64,000 nucleotides of DNA from Cydia pomonella (taxonomy: Eukaryota > Arthropoda > Insecta > Lepidoptera > Tortricidae). The notes under the pieces are model-generated. The model saw only the letters and a list, made by a program, of their open reading frames with translations. It was not told where the DNA came from and did not search any database. Of the stretch, positions 35,501 to 50,500 are shown piece by piece. The stretch spans positions 23,599,968-23,663,967 of the forward strand of contig NC_084704.1 in assembly GCF_033807575.1 (NCBI RefSeq). Reading direction: 5' to 3'. The translations under genes were made by a program, and so were the position numbers. The stretch's first letter is position 1, and every line of letters begins with the position of its first letter.

Positions 35501-38500
35501 GGGCCCCGCTGTTAATGATTTCGATTACCTATTAGGTAAGCACTTGTCCATTGGTGTATAAGTCTATACCTAACAGAATAATTTTAATATAAAAATGTAC
35601 AACACGATTTTGCAGAGTTTCTTTTTTCGACCCTATTTTTTTGCCGGTCGGAGTAAAATTGTTGGTTAACTTAGAACTCCGGCATTTGTCGATACATACG
35701 GCACCGCCTTCAAACAAATCAGTTTATAACTCATATACCCAGTTAAGGTGGTTCGATTTTCATACAAAAAACAATCGCTATTTATTAATTAATTACACAA
35801 TATTATTACATAAATAGTTGCGCATCTATCTACTTTCGAATATTCATTTGCGCTAAATTAATAGAAAAACTTTGTTTCATACAGAAATCATGCAATAATC
35901 AACGTTATATTTTTATAAATTTTACTCATGTGTGTGTGACAAATGTCGTGTACAAATACATTGCGGCGTTGCCACTCCATGCATCGGCGCGACGTTGCGA
36001 TGTTTGACGCGTTTTTAGCTGACTCTGTCGACACTGACACTCAGTGTGACCAGGCGTGCGATAATTGTCGTACATGTACGATAATTTGGGCCCCGGTTTG
36101 ACGTAATGTTCCAAAGAGCATTATCGTACACTAAAGTACTATAATTTCAGCCCTTGGATGATGCCACCTTAAAAGTCTAGTAATTTGAAGCAAAATATGA
36201 CACTTTCTCTCAGAAATAGGCTAAAATTAGTATCTTTTGGGTGTTCGGCTCCTTGGTGTAAGTTTAAAGTTTAAAATGTCACAATTTCCTGTATACCGTG
36301 TGAGTCTATACCAAAAATACACAAACATAAACAGATTTTTTGCGCAATTTAGACGAAAATTGTATTTTTTTTATTATTAATTGGAAGTTTAAGCTTATTT
36401 TGCAAGACATTTTTAGGGGCTGCCTTTTTGATTGGCGTACGATATTTTTTTAACGGTACAATAATATTGACACTCAAGTACGATAATTCTCTTCCGCTCA
36501 CCTGGCAACACTGCTGAAACTTGACAGGACCTGGGGGCCTACCGCGAAAACCTAAATTCGCAAATTGCGGGGATCTTTCTCTTTTACTCTCACTAAGACG
36601 TAATTAGAGTGACAGAGAAAAATGCCCGAAATTGACGAATTTCGATTTTCCCGGTAGCCGCCCTGGTGCTTGAGGTACTTGATAGAAAACAAAGCTGCCG
36701 CATGTTCTGAATTGTGATTTTATGTGTTTTTGGATTGAAAATGATAGCAACGTCTAAATCAAGTTACAAAAATCATCGATATTCTGGTCCGCGAAAAACC
36801 AGGAAAAGTGTAACTGTAATTAGAGTCTACAAAAATGACCAATTCATAGAAAATATGACCTAGAAACTAGTTCACTTTTATAAAACTCAATTTTGCCCGA
36901 GATTGTACTTAGGCGAATACCTAAGGGAGCTAAGTGTATTGATCTTGAATAATTAGTTGGCTAATACATAATTATATGACTCCAACATGATATGGACATT
37001 TACATCATAACTATTATACCTAGTTGGTTACTAAGTTCTGTTACTCGATTTCTTTCTTTCTTCCTAGCGTTGTCCCAGCATATTGCCACGGCTCAATGGA
37101 GCTTGGGGTCCGCTTTGACAACTAATCCCAAGATTTGGCGTAGGCACTAGTTTTTACGAAAGCCACTGCCATCTGACCTTCCAACCCAGAGGGTAAAACT
37201 AAGCCTTGTTGGGATTAGTCCAGTTTCCTCACGATGTTTTCCTTCACCGAAAAGCGACTGGTAAATATCAAATGATATCTGTTCTGAAGTTCTGTTACTC
37301 GATTTGCAACCTCTTTATTTCCGTTAAAACAAATGCTACCGAAAAAATAAAAAATGACATAATGTGGTGGATTTGTGAGCTATAATTATATACCACACAT
37401 AACGCTTATCTCGTCGTATCTATAATGAATTGGGGCCTAAAAGAGAATCGTATTCCAATTTTTTGAAACGCTTGTATTACTTTCTATATTAACTAAAAGT
37501 TGCCTTAAAATTCAGCTTTTATACTAAAAACGGCTTTAAATATGTTAAATTAACAAAATATATTTTGACAGATGCTTTCGCGCCCAAAACGCTCTTTGAA
37601 AATTGTGTGACGTCACAGTTTATGGTTTGACACATAACTACATACACACGTAGAAGATACGAACTGTCAACTGATATTTGTCATTTGTTGTTAATCGCCT
37701 AACTGTCAACAGTGTCAATCCGAGAGTTGTGACGTCATCAGAATCTTCAATGACGTTTCGAGTTTGGTCACGTGACGTGTGCCAAAAGATATTTTAAATT
37801 CAATATTTACAAAAATATGGTCATTACAGGTCCCCTAAAAGTAGTTTAACATGTTCTTATAATCCAAAAAAATTTTTGGGATAAAATTATGCCCTAAGAT
37901 TTGTAGATGGAAACAACCCTATTGCGTTGCACAAATGTGGGCACCCGCTAAACATGATTTTGGGTGTGTCATACTCAGGGCTAACACAGATTCATTTCTG
38001 TGAAAAAGGTGTGAAAACCGGAAACTGGAAACCGTTCTCGAACCAATAGTGAAGCCCTTAAGCCACACCCTATTTCAAAACCAGCCATGGATCTTTGAAC
38101 AGGACTCAGCTCCTGCACATAAGGCAAAAACAACTCAAGCCTGGTTTCGAAGGAACAAAATTGACTTTATTGCCCACGAAGACTGGCCGTCCTCCAGCCT
38201 GGACCTTAACCCCCTGGATTATGCCATATAGCAGGTTATTGAGGAGAAAGCCTGTGCTAAACCCCACACAAATCTTAACTCCCTCAAGCGGGCCATAGTT
38301 AAGACAGTGACGGAATTAGACATGACAATCGTGCGTGCCGCTATTGATGACTGGCCTCGTCGTTTGAGGGCCTGTGTCAAAGCCAGAGGAGGCGATTTTG
38401 AATGATCCTGTCATATGTAATTCCTGATTTTGTGTACTTCATTTTAATATATACTTTATTAAACTTTCGTTGGTATATTTTATGTAGATAAAGATTATTG

Positions 38501-41500
38501 CAGTAACAGAATTTAATAACCAACTAGGTAGAAAACAATGAAATACATAAACACATAAATTGGATATGATGTGATCCGTTGAATGAAATTGTCAATAAAT
38601 AAAATAAATAAATAATTTTCTATCTCTAGGCATTGTGTGAAACTTCTAGTTGTGTCAAAATATCGGGAAATCAATAATATAAACAAACATGGTAAATATC
38701 TCATTTCTTTTTATAATGGTTATAAACAGAAGGCCATGCAATATTGTAACTCACTGTAATTTAATTAAATGTATCGTAAAAAAAATGTTTTAATTCTACT
38801 GTAAAATAGTACCTACTTTTTTAAAGGCTGGGCAGTAAGGGATTGCTTTAATTTTAGAACAAAACAGCGTTTTTTTTTTTTGAAAAAAATACCGTAAAAT
38901 CTGACTTACAAATTTGGACTTTCTTGGGTTCATTCTACTTAGACTCTTCTCCACCCTAGCATTAAAAAAAGATATCCTAAAATATCCATACCATTACGTC
39001 ACATTTTAGTGTGAAAGAAATTTCAATGTAAAACTAAAATTTCAATACAAATTTTCGGGTTTTTTTAGCACGAGGATTGATTATGCTAGTGATTCTGAGT
39101 TGGAAGAACCCAAAAATATCATGATGTGTGAGAATCAGATTTTTAATATTTTTATGGAAAACGCTCATATTTATCATAAAATAATTTATTAATAATAGGT
39201 ACCTACTTGATAATACTGATAACAAAAAAAAAAATTAATGAGTCTCGAACCCACATCCTCTTGCATGTATTTCCACGTACATACCGCAACGCTATTGAAG
39301 CCTACTCACGCTGTGCCAAATTGTCTACTACAAGGATCCCAGTAAGACTGTTTGAATGTGTGAGTGATACTTAGAAATAGAGTCAAGAAACATTCTGTCG
39401 ACATTAAGGGGTAGTTTTTGTACAATGAAGTGTTCAATGTTTGTTGTAATAGTTCAATATTTATTTAAAGAGTGCGCTAAACATAATTTACAGTATAGAA
39501 ATACCAAGACTACTCCACAAAAAAATTAAAACTCAAAATTTGCAATTGTGGCGCCATCTAGTGAGGTTTAAGCTTTGGGTAACCTAGTCGAACCACCTTA
39601 AATAGGATATGTTATTTTATAGTTTTATAAGTCGGGTATTCATTATTGTAAAAAAAATCATGCTTGTTGTATGTATACTTAAGTACATGATAGGTACCCA
39701 CAAATAGTCCCGGCAGGCTATTGTGACGAACGGGTAACTACGGTTTTTTTAAAAAGATATTGACAAAAGTACATGCTTGAAAAAATAAAACAATTGAAAG
39801 TCAATAGCCTCAGAGGAAGAAACAACTTTATGAACAACCTTTTTTGTTTATGTAAATAATTTTGTTTATAAGTGTACTTACATTACAGAAAATCATTCCC
39901 ATTTTTTTATTATCACCCGTTAGTTGTCAAAACCGAAGAATTACGCCTCGTGTAAAAATTTACATACAATGACTAATTACTTATGTGTAGATTATGACTT
40001 TATGAGTGACACAGATATAATTGGGCATAAATATTGTTAACTATTGAAATAATCTTTGTGCTTGTACACGCTCCGTACACATATCTAGTAAAATATGCAG
40101 GGAAGCATGGTGAATTCAACGAAGAGGGAGTAACTTAAGAGGCTGTCAACACCCAATGTCCTTGAAATTGATGTTACTTAAACAGTTTTTTAAGAAAGAC
40201 TATTTGTTTTAGTCAAGTAAGAAAAATATATGTTCATATTAATTATATTTCAAAGACCGTGGTTGTACTCGATACATGATTGAACGAAATCGGCTCGATA
40301 GAAAATAATTGCAAAGGTTGGTCTTAAAATCACAATTAAACGGTTCTATGTCTTTATTGTTTTGACTTATGGGTCTGCAATTAAAAATCACAATTTCAAA
40401 ACATTTCTATCTATCACCGCTATTGAGTAAAATATTACACTAATAGTCCACTTTTTTTTATTTAAATATTTTTTTATTATTTCCTTGCCCAGGCCCAGTA
40501 ACATGCGACAGTGCTATCTCATTTACTCCGATACAAATAGACAGTGTGCGCGCTTTAGGTATTGACAGCCTCTTAACTTCTACTTTGCAGTTGACTGTAC
40601 GTATACCTACATACGTATGCAACATACTACATACCTACATAAAATACAAAGCATTTACAGGTATTCTTACGAGTAATTCCTTGCGTTAACACAATATTTT
40701 TTTAATCGTTCGTGCCGTAGACGCCTAACGATGCTTGAGAAGGAAGTGAGTAAGGCCGTCGAACGACGGCTTCCTCATGCTCTAAATACCTAGGACTCAT
40801 AGCTGAAGAACAGAAAACCGCGCAGTTACCTCATTAAAAGCTCGCTATTTGAATTGATGCTCTCCGACAAACCTCAACCTCATATATATAAATCATTCGA
40901 TAGCTTATGAATTTGGGCATAAATTTCAAGCATAAATGTTACAGAGAATTTTCCACAATTGCTCGAGGATTCATGACAAAGATAAAAATTGTCTTCAATT
41001 TATTTTATAAATATGCGATAGGTAAATGGACAGATAATGGTACATTAACCAAGTGAAGTAGTGATTGGCAGCATAAAACTTTGAAAGCGTGCATTTTTAA
41101 AATTGTTGAGAAATAACATAGGTATGGGGGGTGATTTGTCGATAAAATTCACCGTACTATACGTGGTTAGCGGCTCCACTATACGTGGACAAACACATTG
41201 TATATATATAATTGTATTGGTTAAAGATCACACATATATTTCGCACATTGCATAACAAAAAACGTAAAAAAAGGTGAAATATAAATACATAAAATACAAA
41301 CAGCTTTAAACTTGGTCAATTAACTACAATAAATCAATCGAAAGTATGATAAATTAATTAACGAAAACATAATAGTAAAATGTGTTAAAATTTTAAAGCT
41401 GTGATCCACATAAATGGCACGAATCCTATATACCTGCCTTATACCTTATATCGGTAACTTTGTTAAAATCAGTCATAGTACCTATATAAATTCGTGCTGG

Positions 41501-44500
41501 AAAGCGTGCTAAATAAAATAATGATACTTATATGTTTACAAATGTTACACATATTCGAAAATTATTCGTTTTCTATAGTAGAGTATAAAATAGATATTAT
41601 TATTGAGCTCATAATGTATTGTCTCACTGGTAGGAAAATGCCTCGCTCATATTCTTCCACGCATCCTTATCCTCGGGAGTCTCCCACCCGTCTCTGTCAA
41701 AGGCGTCAAACTCGTCCCGCCATCTCCGATGAGGTCTACCGTGACGCCTTACAATTTGTGGGATTCAACGGGTGGCTGTTTTGACCCACAGGTCATCCGG
41801 TAGTGTCCTGCTTAGTCCCAAAGTTTGTCAAAGTCCTCCGAGTTTTGTCAAGTCTGTGCTCCGTTAGGTAAGGATAGGGAGAATGCATATGTCCATGAGT
41901 TTAACTTTTAGCGATAAGGGAAGGTTTTCGTTCATGTGCTCCTTCATAGACTAAAAGTTCCTCGAGGCATTCTCGGTCCGTCGTCCGTCTTGCGACTTTT
42001 TTCAGTGTTGGCCGAACGTTAATTAGAATTGATCACGTTGAAAATTAACGTTCGGCCAACACTAACTTCTTTGTTTTGCCATATCTGAAAGGAGGCTATT
42101 TGGCATATTTTATTTCTCCCTGCTCGACGTCTATAATTATTTTTATATAAATTAGCTAACAATGCTTAATGTCAAACACGTGTTTGTGTAAATATTTACC
42201 ATATTATATGACAAACGTCAGTTAATGACGAATTAAGCATTATATTTATGATCGGAAAATGATAAGTTATTTATTGAAAAGGCGACCTTCTACGTCATTG
42301 TATGAATGATTTAATAACGTAGTAAATTATGTAATGTTTGATATAAATAGAGTACCTTATCGTATTTATTTCTTACTTAGTTCACAAATTACTAAGTCTA
42401 ATTTTTAACCGATGTCCCCTATCTGTCCTGTGGTGGGGTTTAAAATATAACATCTTCATTTTTAATTAACAAAAGAAAAGAACCGACTTCACAAAACAGT
42501 CTAATAAGCCATCTACAATCTCCATAATCAACTCCGCTTCGCCATATTGTTATTCGCAATTGACTGTAGTAAAAAACCCCATATCACTATGTATGTAGGT
42601 GTGCCAGTATTCATTTTATGTATTGCTTCTGGTCTGAGGGCTGCCATGCCGATTAAGGCGCTTTACATATCGCGCCTGCATATTGTTTCCGACACGGTAG
42701 ATGATGTTTGCAAGAAGATCCGTTAGGAGCTGAGGGCGGTCCAGGTGGTGCGATCGCGCCATTATATATGCACTTCGCGTTCGTGGTGCGTGGTGCGCGT
42801 GTGCGGCCGCTGCATGCAGCAAACCATTCGAGCACGGATTTCTGGCCGTAGGGTATGATATTTCGGCGTTTTCGTGGGAATCTGCCGAATCCTACATCAC
42901 AGCAGGCGACGTTGCGACAAAAAAACTGTTGTGTCGCCAAAATTATTTTTCGTTGGTAAAAACACTTACGAAACAATACAAAATACATATAAATATATTA
43001 TTAAAAACCTAACCTACGCTAGCAGCGGGGCAGGGCCCAAACTACCGGTGGTAAGGGCCGCAGAGTGAGGAACCGCCGCACTATCCGCGCCGTGTCCAGG
43101 ATCACCGCCTTCTGCATCTGACCCTTGATCCAACCATCAAGCGAGAGTCTCTCAAGGCGTTGGTGAGACTCTTCGCTATGAGACCGTTCGCTGAAACGAC
43201 TATCGGGACAATGATTGTCGAATCAGCATCCCACATGGCCGTTATCTCGTGGGCTAAGTCTAGGAACTTAAGGATGACTCACGAGGCCATATAGAAAAGC
43301 AAATTGTTGGTGAATAATCCCGGTTACGAGATTATGTCTGTGAAATAGGGTAAAGGCACCAGTAGTCAGCCTTGTAATAACGAAATCAATCAATCAATAT
43401 GTTCAAGATCGTCTATTTTGTTCACCAATTGGCCAATTAGAATTATTAATATTTTCACTAGGCAGGAATTTAATAACGTTTCATGTATCCCAAGATTATG
43501 AGACATCAAGGGAAAGTACCTTAAATATCGTAGATAGGATATTTTGCTGAAAGAAGACTTTGTTATTTTTAAAAGTCAGTAATTCTGCATTTAAAGATTT
43601 TCTAAGAATTACTTGCTTCGTCTGGGAATCGAACCGTCTTAAATATAAAAAACACCCTATTTTTAGGGTTCCGTAGCCAAATGGCAAAAAACGGAACCCT
43701 TATAGATTCGTCATGTCCGTCTGTCTGTCCGATTATGTCACAGCCACTTTTTTCCGAAACTATAAGAGCTATACTGTTCAAACTTGGTAAGTAGATGTAT
43801 TCTATGAACCGCATTAAGATTTTTACACAAAAATAGAAAAAAAAAACAATAAATTTTGCGGGTTCTCCATACTTAGAACTGAAACTCAAAAAATCTTTTT
43901 TCATCAAACCCATACGTGTGGAATATATCTATGGATAGGTCTTTAAAAATAATATTGAGGTTTCTAATATCATTTTTTTCTAAACTGAATAGTTTGTGCG
44001 AGAGACACTTCCAAAGTGGTAAAATGTGCCCCCCCCCCCCCTCCGTAACTTCTAAAATAACAGAATGAAAAATCTAAAAAAAATATATGATATACATTGC
44101 CATGCAAACTTCCACCGAAAATTGGTTTGAACGAGATCTAGTAAGTTGTTTAAGTGAAAAAATGTGTCCCCCCCCCCCTGTAACTTCTAAAACAACACAA
44201 TGAAAAATCTAAAAAAAATATATGATATACATTACCATGCAAACTTCCACCGAAAATTGGTTTGAACGAGATCTAGTAAGTAGTTTTTTTTAATACGTCA
44301 TAAATGGTACGGAACCCTTCATGGGCGAGTCCGACTCGCACTTGGCCGCTTTTTATGATTCAGATCGAAAGAATGGACAAAAAATAAATCTTCTTAAGTT
44401 ACATAGTGTCTTAAAAGAAAGGAACAACGTGAAATTAATAATTTTAATCAAATCAAAAAAAGATAGACAGAGAGGCGGACGGACAGCGGAGTCTTAGTAA

Positions 44501-47500
44501 TAGGTTCCCGTTTTACAAAGAACCCTAAAAGGCGGCGATCAACCCTGGCGTTGATCGCCGCCCTTTCGCCGCCGCAAAGCCGCGTTCAGTTTTATGTTTA
44601 TGCGTTCGTGACCCACAAATGGTCTTGCCGGAAGATCAGCGCTGACTTTTGAGTTAGCATTAATGCTGAGGCGGGACCATTTCGTGGTAAACTATTTATT
44701 TATTCTATGTTCCTTTCTTTTGTTATGTTGTTATACTTTTGTATGTCATAGTTTATCACGAATAAATGCTATGATTTCTGATTTCTGATTAAAAAGGATA
44801 GGAAAGACACACTCGAAGAAAAACCCAACGAAGAGCGAATTTCCAACTATCCATTTTACATTAAAAATAATATCTATAAGTAATAAGAAATCAATACGAA
44901 AATTAAGTTATTATTTTGTCTAAGTATCATATTTTTAAATAATTATAGTTTTACCAACACAACTTAGGACGATTAACAGGCATATTATGGATAAAGCATC
45001 GATAGTTGAGTTAAATGACAGAGCAACTGCAAAATTAATTAAATTCGATATATAGGTAGAGACAAAATGAAGATAAATAGAAGATATTGCCTATTATTTT
45101 AAAGCCACCTAATCTCAGATAAGTAGGTACATGGGGTATCATTCAAGTGATGTGAATTATAGAGTCTCTACAATCCCTGTACCTAGGTGTTCATATGTAA
45201 TTTCATCGAATTAATCCCATGACTCATACAAATATTTGATTAGATCAATTGATATTTTCCTCCAAATAAATTACTTTAATACACATGTCCTATTTTATAT
45301 GCCTTATTGCCTTGACCAAACTATACCTACAAAAATATCAAGGATTTAGGTGGGAACGTAACGTTGCTTGCACCTGTCCGACTTTTATGATGTAGGTATA
45401 CTGTATTACAAACATGTCTCGTACAGATACAGTTGTGTAACCTACGTGCTGCACACCTATATACAGCGTGTCATTCACGAGGACGCGTGCCTTGACTCGT
45501 ATTGTCATGTACTTAAAGGTTAAATCTGCACGTCATCGGGGATGACATGAACTATAGCGTCCTAAGGCCCAGCCATACAAATGAAAAATCTAAAATTTTT
45601 CTAATGAAATTTGACTCGGTTAGGTACCCAGTGTAGGAAAATGAATTATTTTATTTTGTTTGAAAATTGAACAAAATAAGACAAACGCAACTTTATTCCG
45701 ATTTATATTTGAAATTAAATATCATCAATCTGGATGAGTACTATATAAAGGTAGGGCCTTGAGCCTTCGGAGGATAGCTTAGAGGATATTTACCTATATA
45801 GCTATGTATACATATAACCACTTCTAATGGTTGTATCGATATGAAACATTGCATTGCACATCACCAAGATAATTTGACGATTCATCTGTTAGAATGTATT
45901 GTCCTCTTTAGCTATAGTTGCATCATGTGTAGAGCCCCTAAGTACGTTTGACTATAGCAACATAATGCTGTATTTTTCTCTATGAATGTTGTCTCTGTTT
46001 CCCTCTCTTCTTTAGCTGTCAGCCACAGCGATAACATGTCTTTATATTTTATATTTTAATTATGTGACAAAATGTAAGCTGTACTCTTTATTCTGAGTAA
46101 TAAAAGGTGTGCTTCAAGATCATCAATGTGAGTTATAATTTCATCGACCTTCAGCCGGCCCCTCGCTCTCCCAACTCAAGTGTCACGCGGTGCAGACGCA
46201 CTGCTTAAGACCCTAGGCCTCCAACAGTTTATGTGCCCAGACCACGAGGTATATCTAAATCCATTTACATCTATCGTTTGTATTATCGGCGTGACCTGGT
46301 TTTACGCGCAGAGCAACCTAACAACATGCCACCGCATGGTGATGATAATATTATTGAGGTTACACCGGCTGCGAGTGCTTCGACAAATACGTCGACGGTA
46401 ATGTTGGGTGGCGCAGGCGTGATGGAGAAGCTGGAGGGCGCCGGGAACTATTTTAGTTGGAAATTTACTCTGAAAATGATGCTCACATTGGAAGGACTAT
46501 GGGACCTCATCGTGAGAACAGATAATTCGCCGCTCACAGGTTCGGATGTCGCGCGCGATCAACGCGCGCTGGCTCGCCTGTGTTTAAGCTTGAAACCGGG
46601 GCTTTACCAGTATGTTCGTGAGGCTAAGTCAGCACGAGAAGCTTGGAAGAAGCTTTCTGATGTCTTCGAGGATCGTGGCCTTTATAGGCGCGTACTTCTA
46701 CTGAGACAACTGCATCGTATTGAGTTTTCTGATTATAGTTCAATGTCTACCTATATTGAGAAAGTCATGTCTCTTGTACACCAGTTGTCAGACATAGGCA
46801 AGACTGTTGAAGACGAAGAAATTGCAGAAATACTGTTAAGTGGTTTGCCACAGGAATATGACCCTTTAGTAAGTAACCTAGAGACCCTATGTTTATCGTC
46901 TAAGCTTTCTAGCGAGCTAGTGAGGACTAGGTTGTTGCAAGAAGCGCAGAGGAAGGATGACTCCATCAATGCAGCCTCGTCTTCTACTACTTCAGCGTTT
47001 GTAAGCAAGAGACAGATCACATGCAGATATTGTGGGAAACCAGGACATGTGAAGGCTAAATGTTTTAAGCTGCGACGTGAAAAGATGGTGAAGAAGAAGG
47101 ATCAACCTACCACTGCCTACCTAGCCCATGCTGCTGCTGCTGAATTGTACTTGGACTCGGGCTCGTCAAATCATTTAGTGAAAGACAAGGACTTACTGTG
47201 CAATATTAAGGACATTAGTGCGCAAACTATTTCAACTGCAAACAAACAACAGATGACTAGTACGAGTGCAGGCGAGCTGCACCTCATTATGAATAATCAG
47301 GTTAGAAACATTAAAAATGTTATGTTTGTCCCCAGTCTGTCTGTAAATCTCTTGAGTGTTTCTAAATTATGTCAAAATGGTTTTGTTATTGAATTTAATG
47401 CAGATGGTTGTTTCATATATGATAGGGATAGTAAAAGTTCTGGCAATTATTTAGCTAAAGCAATCTGTACTAATGGCATTTATAAATTAGAGGGTTTTGT

Positions 47501-50500
47501 ATGTGAAGGTAACTTGCCCAATAGGATGCACTCTTTGCTCCTGCAAGAGAGGCAGGAGGCACCGAGCGCAGCAGTCGCTACCTCTGCGACGGCAAATTTG
47601 ATTCATTGTCGCCTGGGCCATTTGAACATTGCAGGTATGACTAAGTTAAGAAAGCATGTGTGTGGTGTCGTTTTTCAGGGTGAAGCTTACGACAAGTGTG
47701 AAGCTTGTCTTAAGGGGAAGATGGCCACCAAGCCTTTCCCAAAAGCTAGCTCAAGCAGGACTACCCAACCGCTGCAGCTCATACACAGCGATGTTTGTGG
47801 GCCATTACCAGAGGCAAGCTGGGGTGGGGCGCGTTACCTAGTCACCTTCACCGATGACTTCACAAGGAAGACTTTTGGATACCTCATGAAAAACAAATCA
47901 CAGGTAATGTCCTATTTTGTTCAATTCAAAGCCTTAGTAGAAAAGCAACTAAATTTGCCTATTAAATGCTTACGTTCTGATAATGGTAAAGAATACTGTA
48001 ATTTAAATTTTACTGAGTATTTACAAAAACATGGCATAATTCACCAAACCACAGTTCCTTATTCGTCTTCCCAGAATGGTACGGCAGAGAGAAATTTTCG
48101 TACATTATTTGAGAAAGCGCGTTGCATGTTGCAGCATGCGTCCTTGGAAAAGCGTTTTTGGGGAGAGGCCATCATGGCAGCCATATATTTAAAAAATAGG
48201 TCTCCCACAACTGCTTTGTCGGGACACATTCCTGAAGAAGTCTGGTCTGGGTCTAAGGTTGACCTCAGCCATCTCAGGGTGTTTGGCTGTATTGCTTATT
48301 CGCTTGTTCCTGAAAATAAAAGGGATAAGCTAGACGCTAAGGGGAAGGAATATTTATTTGTAGGTTACAGTGAGACTTCTAAGGGTTATCGACTAGCTGA
48401 TCCCTTATGTCCTACTAAGGTGATTATCTCTCGCAATGTAGCATTTATTGAGAACAAGTTCAAAGGTTCCTATCCTCAACCATCGGAAGCTGACAGTGAA
48501 GAGCAAATGAATATTTTTAACTTTGACTGTGATACAATACAACAGAACTGTGATAAAAATATTAATGAATCCAATTTTAATAATAATGAATTCAATTTTA
48601 ATAATGATGGATTATGTGTAAGTGATAATGAATGTAACAGAAATAATGTTTTAATTTCAGATGGAGAGTACTGTACTGGGAGCGAGGACGAGTCCGAACC
48701 CGCTGGTTTGTCTGCAAGCGAGGACGAGCTCGACTCTGCTGGGTTGCCTGCAAGCGAGCCAAGCTCCGAGCCTCTAACTTCGCCGTGCGAGACCACAGCT
48801 AGGGATGGTGCCGCGGCTGGTCCTGTGACTGTCGCTTCGCACACAGGTCGTCCAATCCGCTCTACACGTAATGTACAACCTCCGAGATTTTCTGACTATG
48901 ATATGACTGATATCAGCTTTATGGTCTTTGAAAATCCTTTTATTTCTGAACCACTTACATACAACGAGGCGATGAATTCAGCTCATAGTAAGGAGTGGCT
49001 GGAGGCCATGACGCGTGAGTACGACGCTCTAGTTGCCAACAATGTGTGGGAACTAGTTGATAGACCCGTAGATAAAAATATTGTTAAATGCAAATGGGTA
49101 TACAAAGTAAAATATGATGCATCTGGTAAATTTGACCGTTTCAAAGCTCGTTTAGTTGCCAGAGGTTTTACTCAATGTAAAGGTGTTGATTATCAGGAGA
49201 CCTTTTCACCAGTCGTACGTCATTCTACTATGCGAATTCTGTTCTCAATTGCTAATCAATTTAATTTAAATATAGACCATTTAGATGTCGCCACAGCCTT
49301 TTTAAATGGCGATTTAAATGAAACTATATTTATGGAGCAACCAATAGGTTTTTCTGATAAAGATCCTAATAAAGTTTGCTTGCTAAAGAAAAGTATTTAT
49401 GGCCTTAAACAGGCGAGCAGGATGTGGAATTGTAAAATACACAATTTGTTATGTAAACACAATTTTGTTCAATCGAAATGTGAACCGTGTGTCTATATGA
49501 GATGTTCTGGTAATGATATTGTAATAATTGCTTTATATGTAGACGATTTTTATGTATTTTACAGTCCAAATAGCTCTATTAAAAGTTTGTTGGTTTCAAT
49601 TCTTGAAAAAGAATTTAATGTAAAGAACTTAGGAGAACTAAAGAGCTGTTTAGGTATTAATGTCACTAGGGATAGAGTTAAAGGCATTTTGAAACTTGAC
49701 CAAAGTGAATATATACGTAAATTGCTTGTTCGCTTTAATATGCAAAATTGTAAGGCCGTATCTACACCAATGGAAGTCAACTGTAAGCTACTGAAGTCTA
49801 AAAATATTGATAGTTTACAGGATGACATTTACAACTATCGTCAGCTGCTTGGGTGCCTGATGTATCTGTCCGTCTGTACGCGACCAGATATATCGTATGC
49901 ATGCAGTCAGCTGAGCCAGTTCAATAACTGCTTTGATAGGACTCATTGGTTGGCAGCAAAACGGATTCTGCGTTATTTGGCAGGAACAATTCAGTACTCT
50001 TTATGTTATCATAAAAGTAAGAATTGGTTTTTAAATGCCTTTACTGACGCGGACTGGGCCAATGATGTGACCGATAGAAAAAGTTATACTGGTTTTGTCA
50101 TTAAACTTGGAAATGATACGGTCAATTGGGAGGCTCGTAAGCAAAAGTGCGTTGCGTTATCATCATGTGAATCGGAATACTTAGCTATAAGTGATGTATG
50201 TAAGGATGTCACATTTATTCAAAATCTACTTTCTGAAATTTTACCTAGAGAGAGTCAGGAAATTCAATATGTTGTGTATAATGATAACCAGTCCGCACAA
50301 AGATTATTGCATGTTAATGAATATTGTCGTAAGCGTACTAAGCATATAGACTTAAGGTTTCATTATGTCAAGGATCTTATCAATAAGAAATTGATTGATG
50401 TTAAGTACATGCCTACTGACAAAATGCTCGCAGATGTTCTAACTAAACCACTATCTAAGGTCAAGCACGAGCGTTTTGTCACTGCAATGAATTTAATGTA

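Noticed and set aside
42616..42988. Open frame of 111 codons on the minus strand with cysteines and prolines
   Set aside because: No family match, low-complexity APRTTNAK/PPGPPSAP reading, and it lies beside a dead LINE; more likely repeat DNA.
43602..43913. Open frame of 103 codons on the minus strand
   Set aside because: It is part of the GGTTCCGT-family repeat; a shorter version appears in the copy at 12236-12463.
46233..46325. Start of copia gag-pol at 46233
   Set aside because: That codon is GTG inside the primer binding site; the first in-frame ATG is at 46326.
46751..49828. Several open frames antisense or out of frame to copia gag-pol
   Set aside because: The 1391-codon frame with all enzyme motifs explains the region.
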